From contig JBBTRP010000062.1 in the NCBI GenBank assembly GCA_038065125.1, forward strand, positions 1-19,914: a stretch of 19,914 bases of DNA, written 5' to 3'. The position numbers and the translations under genes are program-made. Shown piece by piece: positions 15,501 to 19,914 of the stretch. Origin of the DNA: JBBTRP01 sp038065125 (GTDB taxonomy: Bacteria; Patescibacteriota; Patescibacteriia; JACQRZ01). Position 1 is the stretch's first letter. Each line of letters starts with the position of its first letter. Below the pieces are notes generated by a model that ran no database searches, had not been told where the DNA came from, and worked only from the letters and a program-made list of their open reading frames with translations.

Positions 15501-16857
15501 AGTAGCGAACCGCGCCATCTTTGTCTACACTGAGCGCGGCGTACAGGAGCGCCTTTGCAAGCGGCTGGGAGTCTTTTTTGTAATACTGCGTCGCCCACAT
15601 CGCCCAGGCGACCTCAAGGGTTGTGAGGGCGTCGCTTTGGTGATACGGCGTCAACCCAAATCCCCCATCGCCATGCTGGAGCTTGAGCAGGGCGGTGAGT
15701 ATATCTTCATATCCTTTATCATTGAGCGAGGACAGTACGCGCGCCTTCATCGCCTGTTCTCGCACGGTTTCTGTTGGAGCTGATTTCAAAAAGCTCACCA
15801 TCGCAGAATACTGGTCATTGTCCATAAGCCGCGCTTCGGTGAGGATGAGCGCCGCATTCGCCGTGGTCAGGTACCGATCGGGACCGGTTAGGCCACCGTC
15901 CGACTGTTGCTGGGAAGAGATATACAGAAGCATCCGATCCACCGGATTCTTCTCGATTCCGTCGTACACTTCCATGAGCGGTTTTCCCGCGCTCGCTTGC
16001 TGCACTCCAACGAGGTCCCAGAAAATTTCAGAAATGCGCGTGACGCTTTTGTGCTGATCAGAGAGAAAAAGTCCCGATGTGCGTACAGGTTTTTCCAGGT
16101 GCTGCTCACGCATCGACTCAAGCGTCGCCTCCTGGAGAGAATTTTTTGCTTCCGGTATGCTGAGAACTTTTTCAACGGTCGCCTCCCCGTCTACACGAGA
16201 ATTTTCACGGATAATTTCAGTTGGATTGTTGAGTGATTTTTTACCGGAAAGGTCGATGGGCGCAAAATCCGTGAGGTCTGGTGTGGTTGATGGAAGGGGC
16301 GCTTTCTGTTCCAGGGCAATCGTTTGTTCTTTCTGTGGTAGTGACACTGTGTCGGAAGACTGCGCAACATTTTCTTCGCGTACGCTTGGCAGACGACCCG
16401 TGCTTTCCAATAGCCGCTTGATATCTTCACTCAACACCTTCTTTCGTTCTTGTAATTTTTCCGGGGGAAACCCCTGTTCACGATCAACGCGATACGCGCG
16501 CACCAAGTCTTGTACGTCAAGCGGCACCTGATAGACTGACATGATGCGGTCCGCAGACATCGGCTCCTCGGGTTTTGTGATCGTGGCAAGCATCTTCGCG
16601 CCTTCACGACTGGTCAGCTCCTGAAGTTTCTTGAAATACTCACGCTCGTCTTCGGGAAGCACAACCTTGCGATCCCAATCGATCGTTGACCAGTCCACCT
16701 GCGACTGAACCGCATCCTCCGGAAACCGTGGAATGACCTCATTCGACTTTTCAGCCGCGCGCACAGGCACACCGCCGGCAGCAAGCACCGGCGCCACATC
16801 CGCTCCCAACAGGGAGAGGATCAGAAGGATCGTTATTGTGCGCCTAAGATGAGTCAT
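6514..16857 (-). CDS. Giant secreted mosaic surface protein (toroid, Ig-like, propeller, ASH repeats, PA14)
   Basis: 3447 residues from the ATG at 16857, four bases after the upstream gene's stop. An in-frame TTG at 16881 would add eight residues but has no ribosome site, and the ATG begins a clean Sec signal (MTHLRR, TITILLILSLLG, cleavage near VLA-AGG). Order: Gln/Glu-rich helical linker (30-290); alpha/alpha toroid with QQQSDGG, LQHGDGGFGL and AQQRSNGSF motifs (302-574), as in prenyltransferase/A2M thioester-domain folds; CARDB-like domain (580-697); CarboxypepD_reg-like segment (835-915); three Ig-like domains (917-1247), the first two clear repeats (WYWDP, GYKIKAVV, GNVSE); beta-propeller/sialidase-like region (1252-1700); FN3-like domain (1710-1797); ten ASH/choice-of-anchor-D repeats (1803-2989); three PA14 domains (2995-3447). 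No sortase motif or C-terminal anchor. Likely an adhesin or surface scaffold; PA14 domains often bind glycans. Confidence 0.9.
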   Translation of the reverse strand: MTHLRRTITILLILSLLGADVAPVLAAGGVPVRAAEKSNEVIPRFPEDAVQSQVDWSTIDWDRKVVLPEDEREYFKKLQELTSREGAKMLATITKPEEPMSADRIMSVYQVPLDVQDLVRAYRVDREQGFPPEKLQERKKVLSEDIKRLLESTGRLPSVREENVAQSSDTVSLPQKEQTIALEQKAPLPSTTPDLTDFAPIDLSGKKSLNNPTEIIRENSRVDGEATVEKVLSIPEAKNSLQEATLESMREQHLEKPVRTSGLFLSDQHKSVTRISEIFWDLVGVQQASAGKPLMEVYDGIEKNPVDRMLLYISSQQQSDGGLTGPDRYLTTANAALILTEARLMDNDQYSAMVSFLKSAPTETVREQAMKARVLSSLNDKGYEDILTALLKLQHGDGGFGLTPYHQSDALTTLEVAWAMWATQYYKKDSQPLAKALLYAALSVDKDGAVRYSADGPASPYLVARMLQYFVVFESFKISAATGQGEQIDISMRDKINAMLSFLKAGVDPSTGSLSGSTEISDLAHALYAFQLYRFERELQKKMEQRLLAQQRSNGSFDDSMHATVAALFALARPDFEISSVTFVPGGALEINGVVFSGKEPTVGQLGKFDVIVKNRGVARGVPETFSAFVDNVLLEGNRKIETPRALWPGEQMVIGWTMPIAMAYTGKSKFEFFVESVGYESRSDNNWKAQEFTVVDPEGRPALPRYFVTQKWQIGHDENPEVPAFLIPKGVVVPMFMINYRKKEDPKRKNIVVLHRPKGVTEVGRDSEGKPIPWFQTHIPEKYYGFFLGNVTEPYLPEDAEFEVAIGVSDLNGKVHYTDKSIIIKLTSDEKKYLGTVSGSLTIDSDRAVGTRVRGNGVDNITDEKGNFSVTLPNGTGGVWGDRITAPWLDELVTVFSIPNGGEEKDVRVFTRLKKDTTPPALEKPFVMPQFPESEIKSERVVTLVARASDAVYVKNATMWYWDPAQKDWVFVVAKDAPFNRDGFSIDIMHKWYIPPAMVGKGYKIKAVVEDYHGNVSETLESDEFEIFDGAPPKDVTPPLIGSLELRWMRDNTIKNQQEATLIASATDNVQVVKGEFWYWDPSKSEWVLIGTTSNQWGAQWMTWTIPKELLGQGYKIKAVVTDDSGNVSEVKEFGPFEIISGAKPGGVVKVEGLTDGKWFLGEKKTITWNLTGANPIKLIDSASFYYNGPEWQAEHIKSSIDVTQVSSLDYALRPSAHMVGTGKIKFFVCDIKWNCEWIESEPFTIADPSPARQYPWNTEQVFDLSRTKYPLYRLLTQTFHNPDGSREYVYREYDSASDGTEYIRIMYRKLSGGAWQDPIPLVQDLYKAGVDERIAIDDVHVIQGPRGEIHVDFLRSHGNDWKVQADSYEVFYLRFENGSVQERKQISNDDTMSRYQRMAADSRGNISIVWTEGYSQARSGGVPILKERHTQNGAWSGEAWRTNGAWVSQPSITMDNDLPVVVYIQDGDYFVVRANQDWNSWTNAIPVTPRTVPKSAFASVLDGSEKLKSIVDDDPTDPARYRWKPSILIRRNLEQATGGFQSQQAILDIWSNNQYAANEFEQILFTPALGTYDLFARKGGPEQQWRYTVRFLRVKPNFDTGDPGVQTERELVGIEKNTDVRSFRALLDRDGLYNVFYIKKVPVPWGDITHPYHFYFDGKEQWHHAMAASPLLHVSDYLTAVSERNDLLSYHFGDGRFANTADYSGSKQYRLRLASPADNTKIAGGETQLSWKVEGGEIDSYAVLTGTDPDAMKPVADQVVGNTANISGLSGDATYSWQVLGKKGDKVVASAIWKFSTPPSAAEIDLQDEKGPLDMSAPLSFETVNVGSSSERTLLVRNLGNAPLTLGDGTGVGIEGDDAAQFTIAKQPDSPIDPGKATTITIAFKPSASGPKNADLVFATNDSDEKDIRIKLTSSAVAPVMKLVVDGKEVVPAGTHDLGTILVGTALDVPVIIRNTGDANLVLLKPKDDVDISLIQFSGEGAAAARVLQDPSTPIIPGSEASFTVRIEPKKSGDTAFALSFYHSDNKVQSPATINFAANAVMPPDIDIRHGEESLRQDGLIWKAADMGSVRVGTTSQLSLTITNNGGAALTVDNLLLAKPEDDQTIEIATVPDKTIAPGGSTKLTLKVTPKTSSAKSANVSLSTNDSDSKVVTIPFTYTATEPDVSVFFGRSRVSTQPPLNVIDFGGLPLGKKFSRTVSVKNVGTAALTFKGKGYTIIGTGHDDLNNSPFPTVVLSLKSGEQREIEVPVTPSSFDEGIGTLTIETDDPDEPKITIELRWFGTASVLSLTSQQKAVKKNDTLRVRDVVVGANGETLFTIENTGTSDLTLTGENGPVVLSGDDKSQFTIVQPTSATLKPKEKTDFTVRFAPFTPGEKKASITIASTNYGDGEMAVNLVGSARDPELDVLYDDAAVPSTGSVILGETGLGVVLERTFTLKNSGDEPLRFEGDAPFVTVEGKDRTAFTVSSTLESGTLDPGKTATLRVRFASVERGEKSATLLMRTNDRDEGQFRMTLTARAQDPKLEIVRGDTALITDANIIGPTVLVGQKGELVFTLKNAGDVNLLISGPPRVALSGVDAKEFSITQDPATPVLPGEKTSFTVTVAPTTPGEKKATVTIITNDRTAPVFSLNLTTLSVDPEMSLYFDGKSLEPSSETSLGELSLWSERTMDFIVKNTGTASFDLTGDPDKVILSGISAGEFTVVSSPATPIAPGSSSAFSLRFKPSSRGPKSVTVKIPNSDPDRAEMSVSFSATVMAPSLEAKVAAAPLLTGESISFGSPEIGTVSTSTVTLSNNGNSDLVFSESNPPSVSGDDAAEFEIRGAVPSRIAPGKSVSLALAFAPKTKGAKKTSLSITTNDPDHSPFTVELSGQGRSAALEMAQGAQAIDGGATIDLGKIVVGDKKTLSISLKNSGDANLLISGPPRVLVKGTDASIVKIVAEPKTPLAADEQTTVDLEILPISIGTKSASITLVTNAPGAAAVVINLSAEAVVPSAGSGTGLTAEYFSDTGFKALALRRTDKTVNFRWEFDAPHEILPQSGFSVRWKGEVEPLYSGEHTFTTKSDDGVRLWVDGKKLIDDWNVRPTNKAETRTETITLEKGKKVGITMEYFDETGYATSRLYWQPPYGTQEIIPQSQLYPTDAPEVIPTTVGTGGGLTGEYFNDIELKDMVLRRTDPKVQFTWKYDAPHPDLPQSGFSVKWTGMIEPRYTGTYTFTTKTDEGVRLRINDQNVIDAWSAKETNRTLVNTGTIALKQGKKYPVELLYKDDGGYATMRLLWETPYGVSEVVPTAQLYAAENKPDIIPNAVGTGTGLSGEYFNDSELKTSALKRVDPTINFRWEYGSPDPRLGADKYSARWTGKLEPRYSGTYTFTTKTDDGVRLWVNGKKIIDDWNSRPLKTNTGTVDLIAGQKADIVMEYFDDSGYATSRLYWTTPYGVTGFVPQSQMYTR
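6517..7875 (-). repeat. Three tandem PA14-domain repeats at the C-terminus of the giant protein
   Basis: Units are about 7444-7875, 6979-7410 and 6517-6942 (first to last in the protein). Each has the order GLxxEYF-D, LxRxDxxxxFxW, Y(S/T)GxxTFTTK-(S/T)D(D/E)GVRL, a W-containing strand, EYFDxxGYATSRLYW or a variant, and ends with Q-(L/M)-Y. The DDG metal-site motif is kept in units 1 and 3; unit 2 has DEG. At DNA level units 2 and 3 still share long near-identical stretches (for example 6744-6780 with 7207-7243), so the duplication is recent or kept alike by conversion. Confidence 0.85.
7891..11451 (-). repeat. About ten tandem ASH/choice-of-anchor-D repeats in the giant protein
   Basis: Repeats of about 118 residues with the pattern LGxxxVG, then LxxxNxGxxxLxL, SGDDAxxFxI, a PG-x(5)-LxVxFxP segment, and KxAxLxIxTNDxD. 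They cover giant-protein residues about 1803-2989. This is the Ig-like ASPM-SPD2-Hydin family often called choice-of-anchor D in bacteria. Closely matching SISGPPRV-type strings in units 7 and 10 suggest internal duplication. Confidence 0.8.
15136..15954 (-). other. Alpha/alpha toroid domain near the N-terminus of the giant protein
   Basis: Residues about 302-574 of the giant protein hold repeated helix pairs with Gly/Gln-rich turns: YISSQQQSDGGL, LLKLQHGDGGFGL, ALSVDKDGAVRYS and LAQQRSNGSFDDS, each followed by an aliphatic helix such as TTANAALILTEARL or ATVAALFALARP. This is the terpenoid-cyclase/prenyltransferase-like toroid also used in the thioester domain of alpha-2-macroglobulins. No thioester CxEQ motif and no DxDD cyclase motif is present, so it is probably structural or binding rather than catalytic. 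Confidence 0.6.
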
Positions 16858-16861
16858 AAAA

Positions 16862-17545
16862 TCACGACGTTTTTTTCTCAAGAGTTGCCAACATTTTCCA
16901 TATGCCTTTTTTCTCGGCTACGCTAAAAAGTGATTTGAGATACAGCCCAGCGATCTTTCTGAGATTTTCAGTAGAATTATCTTGTTGCTCTTTTTTAAAT
17001 TTTTCTGAGTCTTCTTTTGTAAGAAATGAGGCATAGGGACTTGTGGCGTGATTTGCTCGCGTGCGATAGCTGATCCAGCCGGCGTCGTTTACAATCGAGC
17101 GGGCGTCCCATTTCGAGTCATAATTACTCCGAATAGCCTTATCAATCGATTCTATCCAAGCTTCGCACTCTTGCTCGCTCACGGGCGACACTGAATCGTC
17201 CTTTCCTCGCAAGTATGCATCAACAAAACTTTCCAGTGACGTCACCTTCTTTGCCTCATCAAGAGTGATTCTATCGCCATGAATCAATTTTTCTACTACA
17301 CCAAACACCTCGCGGCGCGCATCGGAACCTATTTCACCAACTCTTTCCGCGGGTTTTGCGGTTCTCTCGAGCCATTCTTCATATGACATTCTCTCGTCTG
17401 CGGAAACCGTTACATTCACTGTCGCGTATCGCGCAACCGCCTCTTTGCTGTCAAAAAAATGAGAAACATACCCATCAATTCCCGTACAGTAAATAATGTA
17501 GTGGTTATGTCCTTGGATTGCGTACTGATGTATTTGGCGCGACAT
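16862..17545 (-). CDS. Unrecognised protein in the immunity-gene position after the toxin
   Basis: 227 residues, no signal peptide or membrane segment, predicted cytoplasmic and mixed alpha/beta. The N-terminus (HQYAIQGHNHYIIYCTGIDG, about 6-25) looks beta-rich; the middle is acidic and helical (SYEEWLERT, DEAKKV, EQECEAWIESIDKAI); the end is Lys-rich (KKEQQD, EKKGIWKMLATLEKK). I do not recognise the family. It starts 10 nt after the stop of the toxin gene and ends 4 nt before the giant gene's ATG. In polymorphic toxin loci the gene directly downstream of the toxin normally encodes its immunity protein, so that is the inferred role. It could instead be an unrelated helper of the giant protein. 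Confidence 0.75.
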   Translation of the reverse strand: MSRQIHQYAIQGHNHYIIYCTGIDGYVSHFFDSKEAVARYATVNVTVSADERMSYEEWLERTAKPAERVGEIGSDARREVFGVVEKLIHGDRITLDEAKKVTSLESFVDAYLRGKDDSVSPVSEQECEAWIESIDKAIRSNYDSKWDARSIVNDAGWISYRTRANHATSPYASFLTKEDSEKFKKEQQDNSTENLRKIAGLYLKSLFSVAEKKGIWKMLATLEKKTS

Positions 17546-17555
17546 CTCGATAGTA

Positions 17556-19914
17556 TCAGTTTGTAAGATGGATAAACTCGATCATGTTCTCCCTCAAGTA
17601 ACTTTCAAGTCCGGCGCTCGGCCCTTTATTGACAAACGCCCAGACAGAACGATCAATAGAACCCGTACTGCGGAGATAGACGTCACGGTCCACTTGGCTC
17701 TTGATGAATGATGAGAGTGGAACGTTGTCTGCATAATTTTTCACTTCATTCGCAACCAAGCCCTCGGTGATAAATATATCTTCCACTCGATTTGGAACAC
17801 CTGGATCAACGATCGTAAATTTCTGCTTGCTTCCTTGCGGAATAAACCGCTGCCAGAACTTTTCACCGGCTTCACCCTTTTTTGACGCTTCTATATTCTT
17901 GATCCGATCCCACTCGAGCCGATCTTCCTTTCTGGTGAGCTTGAAGACTTTCTTCCAGAGGTCTGATTTGTCAGGTAGAAAATCAAGATAGTGTGGCTGT
18001 AGCGGCCCTTGCCTCACGAATATTTCGAATACTCTTTTCTTTGATGCGAGCCTTACTAACTCCTCGTCTGGGATTTGATCTTTTAAAAGATGAAGGTATT
18101 CAAAGAACCGCGTACGGGTCGCGGTGTCGACACTGTTCAACACCTGATTGACCTCTTTAGTATCCATGGATGAACCCTTCTCAAGTGCTGCGATGAACCG
18201 CGTTTTACCTTCCTGCGCGATTTTTCCCTTTACCCCGAGTTTAACAAGTGCTCCCTTCACTGTTTTTTTCAACGGGTTCTTCGCGCCGACGATGTCGGCG
18301 GAAATGGTGACAAGCATGAGGCCGCAGAAATACGCAGGCGCCTTGCCTTCAATTCTCTGGTCGACATCCTTGTTGCACGAGTCAATAAGCGGTCCGGAGT
18401 TGTACGCGGCAAGACTCACGGTCGCGCCGGCAAACGCCCATCCCACAAGCGGAATAAACTTCACGCCGAGAAGCGCTGCTGCTTTTGCGCCGGCCACTTT
18501 CGCGATCTTTTCCGGCAAGACCTTCAACGCAAGCCCCATCGTCATGCCGACTCCCGCGCCGATTGCTGCGGCAATGCCAAGTTCGAGAAGGCCGTCCTGC
18601 AGACCTTCGACAAAGTCAGGGAGTTCCTGATCGCCGAACGTGCGGTTCAGCGAGATTGTTTGGGTGCTGTCCACGACTGCGACAGAGTCGTCTCCCAGGT
18701 TTGCGGTGAGTTTTGTCCCGCTCTCAAATGTCTGAAAAATCGAGTCTTTCGAGTCGCCGACAAACTCCGGATCCATCGTCGGCAATCCGATCGAACTGGT
18801 TCCCCCCAAATCATTGTGTCTTTTGTTGATCGTTCCAACCACCGGATACACTGAGTCGGGCACAGGCCACCAGCGATCTTTCGAGTACAGCGTTCCATTA
18901 GCAAACTGCTGATACTTCCCACCGCTTCCGTACACGGCTCCATTGATTTCAAACGAGGATACTGCCGTATCAGCAATTGCACTGGTTGGAAATCCCAGGA
19001 GTGCAGGCAGGTACGTATTAAGTACTCGATCGGGACTCACATATCGCTCGGCCATCACGCCCTCGATCGCGTATGCTTTTTTCTCCTGAGGACTATACAC
19101 CACGAAACTTTTCAGTTTATTTTTGTTCTCCCAATTCTCATACGCGTACGTCCCCCAATAGGGAAATAACTCCTGCATGGAGGGCACTTTTGGAATGCGC
19201 GGGAAGAACGACTTTCTGATGTCGTCGTTTTTCACCCATTCGCCGTATGATCGTTTCGCGCTCTTGAAATACGCGCCGTCGGTCGCCACGACAAAACGAT
19301 GATCGGTCTTCCCGAACGAGAGTTTCTCCTCGTAGCACGGGACGCCGTACTTTCCCTGCGACCATCCGCTCGCATCCTCACCGGAAACGATGGCGTTGAA
19401 CGTACTTTGCGCAATCGTACACATGATTGTGCGCGCCGCGTCTTCTTTTTTGATGAACTCAACGCGGGTAACCATGCCCTTATTCGTGCGATCTTTGGTG
19501 ACTTGATTCGTTTTTTTTGTTTTTCCGCTGGCCTCGTCTTTGTGCGTAGCGGACCGGAAGCGATCGGTCGAGTTCCCGCCGTTGGCAACCGTCTGCTCTC
19601 CGATCGCGTAGGTGGCGGTAAAATCCGGACGAAGGGCGATATACACAATCCCGCTCCACGCATCCTTGGTCAGGGGTGTGGTCGGGGTCACAATGGTATC
19701 CCCTTTCGAAACTTGGTCGCGCATTGACTGAAGCGTGTTTGCCGGCAATTTCAGAGAATCGATCTCGCTCGCGTTTGCCGCAGTGATTGTTTTGACCGTG
19801 TACTCAGACGGACGACTGCTCACAAATTGCAGTCCGGTCACGGTTGAAATTCCATCCAATCCCGCGAGGTCTGCAAAAATTTGAGACTCGTAATACGAAG
19901 GATTCAAGCCCGCG
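17556..19914 (-). CDS. Polymorphic toxin, C-terminal part, with LGFP repeats and a PD-(D/E)XK-like nuclease tip (5' end outside window)
   Basis: The frame is open to the right edge. A TTG at 19907 lies in it but has no visible ribosome site, so the true start is probably beyond the window. Numbering from 19907: LGFP-like repeats at about 285-400 (LLGFPTSA, YQQFANGTLY, VGTI-x(6)-LGG-x(3)-IGLPT, FQTFESGTKL), which bind cell-wall or surface polymers in other proteins. Hydrophobic segments follow (441-464, 477-501, 526-541), resembling pre-toxin translocation regions. After a helical linker the last 110 residues form the tip: GEAGEKFWQRF (678-688), Asp710 in NRVEDIFI, Glu721-x-Lys723 in ANEVKNY, and Gln738 in KSQVDRDVYL. 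This E...D...ExK...Q order is the restriction-endonuclease fold of Tox-REase domains. Predicted to cut nucleic acid in rival cells. The next gene is the likely immunity gene. Confidence 0.75.
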   Translation of the reverse strand, partial: AGLNPSYYESQIFADLAGLDGISTVTGLQFVSSRPSEYTVKTITAANASEIDSLKLPANTLQSMRDQVSKGDTIVTPTTPLTKDAWSGIVYIALRPDFTATYAIGEQTVANGGNSTDRFRSATHKDEASGKTKKTNQVTKDRTNKGMVTRVEFIKKEDAARTIMCTIAQSTFNAIVSGEDASGWSQGKYGVPCYEEKLSFGKTDHRFVVATDGAYFKSAKRSYGEWVKNDDIRKSFFPRIPKVPSMQELFPYWGTYAYENWENKNKLKSFVVYSPQEKKAYAIEGVMAERYVSPDRVLNTYLPALLGFPTSAIADTAVSSFEINGAVYGSGGKYQQFANGTLYSKDRWWPVPDSVYPVVGTINKRHNDLGGTSSIGLPTMDPEFVGDSKDSIFQTFESGTKLTANLGDDSVAVVDSTQTISLNRTFGDQELPDFVEGLQDGLLELGIAAAIGAGVGMTMGLALKVLPEKIAKVAGAKAAALLGVKFIPLVGWAFAGATVSLAAYNSGPLIDSCNKDVDQRIEGKAPAYFCGLMLVTISADIVGAKNPLKKTVKGALVKLGVKGKIAQEGKTRFIAALEKGSSMDTKEVNQVLNSVDTATRTRFFEYLHLLKDQIPDEELVRLASKKRVFEIFVRQGPLQPHYLDFLPDKSDLWKKVFKLTRKEDRLEWDRIKNIEASKKGEAGEKFWQRFIPQGSKQKFTIVDPGVPNRVEDIFITEGLVANEVKNYADNVPLSSFIKSQVDRDVYLRSTGSIDRSVWAFVNKGPSAGLESYLRENMIEFIHLTN

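Noticed and set aside
16858..16881. TTG start for the giant protein, giving 3455 residues
   Set aside because: No ribosome site precedes it, and the ATG at 16857, 4 nt after the preceding stop, begins a normal signal peptide.
1..19914. Alternative genetic code (UGA read as glycine)
   Set aside because: TGA closes several genes immediately before the next start (Gly-Gly protein, MNT, toxin, immunity candidate), and no conserved glycine is encoded by TGA in the recognised domains.

Overview
All genes in this window that I can support lie on the minus strand, so transcription runs from the right end towards the left. Base composition is moderate, near 50% GC by eye. TAA, TAG and TGA all end genes here; the ubiquitin-like gene, for example, ends GGT-GGA-TGA just before the next start. 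The standard bacterial code therefore applies, not the UGA=Gly code of Gracilibacteria. Shine-Dalgarno sequences are weak or absent inside the main gene cluster. There is no rRNA, tRNA or taxonomic marker. The mix of a HEPN/MNT pair, a giant secreted mosaic protein and a polymorphic toxin, with weak ribosome sites, fits a candidate-phyla (Patescibacteria/CPR) or environmental bacterial genome, but this is inference.

In transcription order (right to left): (1) 19914-17556, the C-terminal 785 or so residues of a polymorphic toxin with LGFP repeats, hydrophobic pre-toxin segments and a C-terminal PD-(D/E)XK nuclease-like toxin domain. (2) 17545-16862, an unrecognised 227-aa protein in the position of the cognate immunity gene. 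(3) 16857-6514, a 3447-aa secreted mosaic protein: Sec signal, alpha/alpha toroid, CARDB-like and Ig-like domains, beta-propeller-like region, about ten ASH/choice-of-anchor-D repeats and three PA14 domains. (4) 6499-5828, a minimal ThiF/MoeB/E1-like adenylating enzyme without the zinc cysteines or the usual catalytic cysteine. (5) 5814-5374, a 146-aa protein that reads as a ubiquitin/MoaD-like beta-grasp fold and ends exactly in Gly-Gly. (6) 5361-2794, a large DUF4132-family protein. Gaps inside this run are 4-14 nt, so it could be one long operon of about 17 kb or more.

After a 68-86 nt gap with its own extended -10 promoter comes (7) 2707-1229, a SleB-type cell-wall hydrolase fused to a signal-peptide-like segment and a beta-propeller-like tail. 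Then (8,9) an MNT-HEPN toxin-antitoxin-type pair (1079-756 and 759-355), joined by an ATGA overlap and flanked on both sides by copies of a short REP-like repeat. At the left edge (10) is the first 24 codons of another gene, with a good promoter, a palindromic operator-like site and a strong ribosome site.

The most interesting unit is the E1-like / Gly-Gly beta-grasp / DUF4132 triplet (6499-2794). It resembles a stripped-down ubiquitin-like modification or sulfur-carrier system whose partner or target may be the DUF4132 protein, and it is physically coupled to a surface-protein and toxin-immunity locus. I do not know a described system with this composition.
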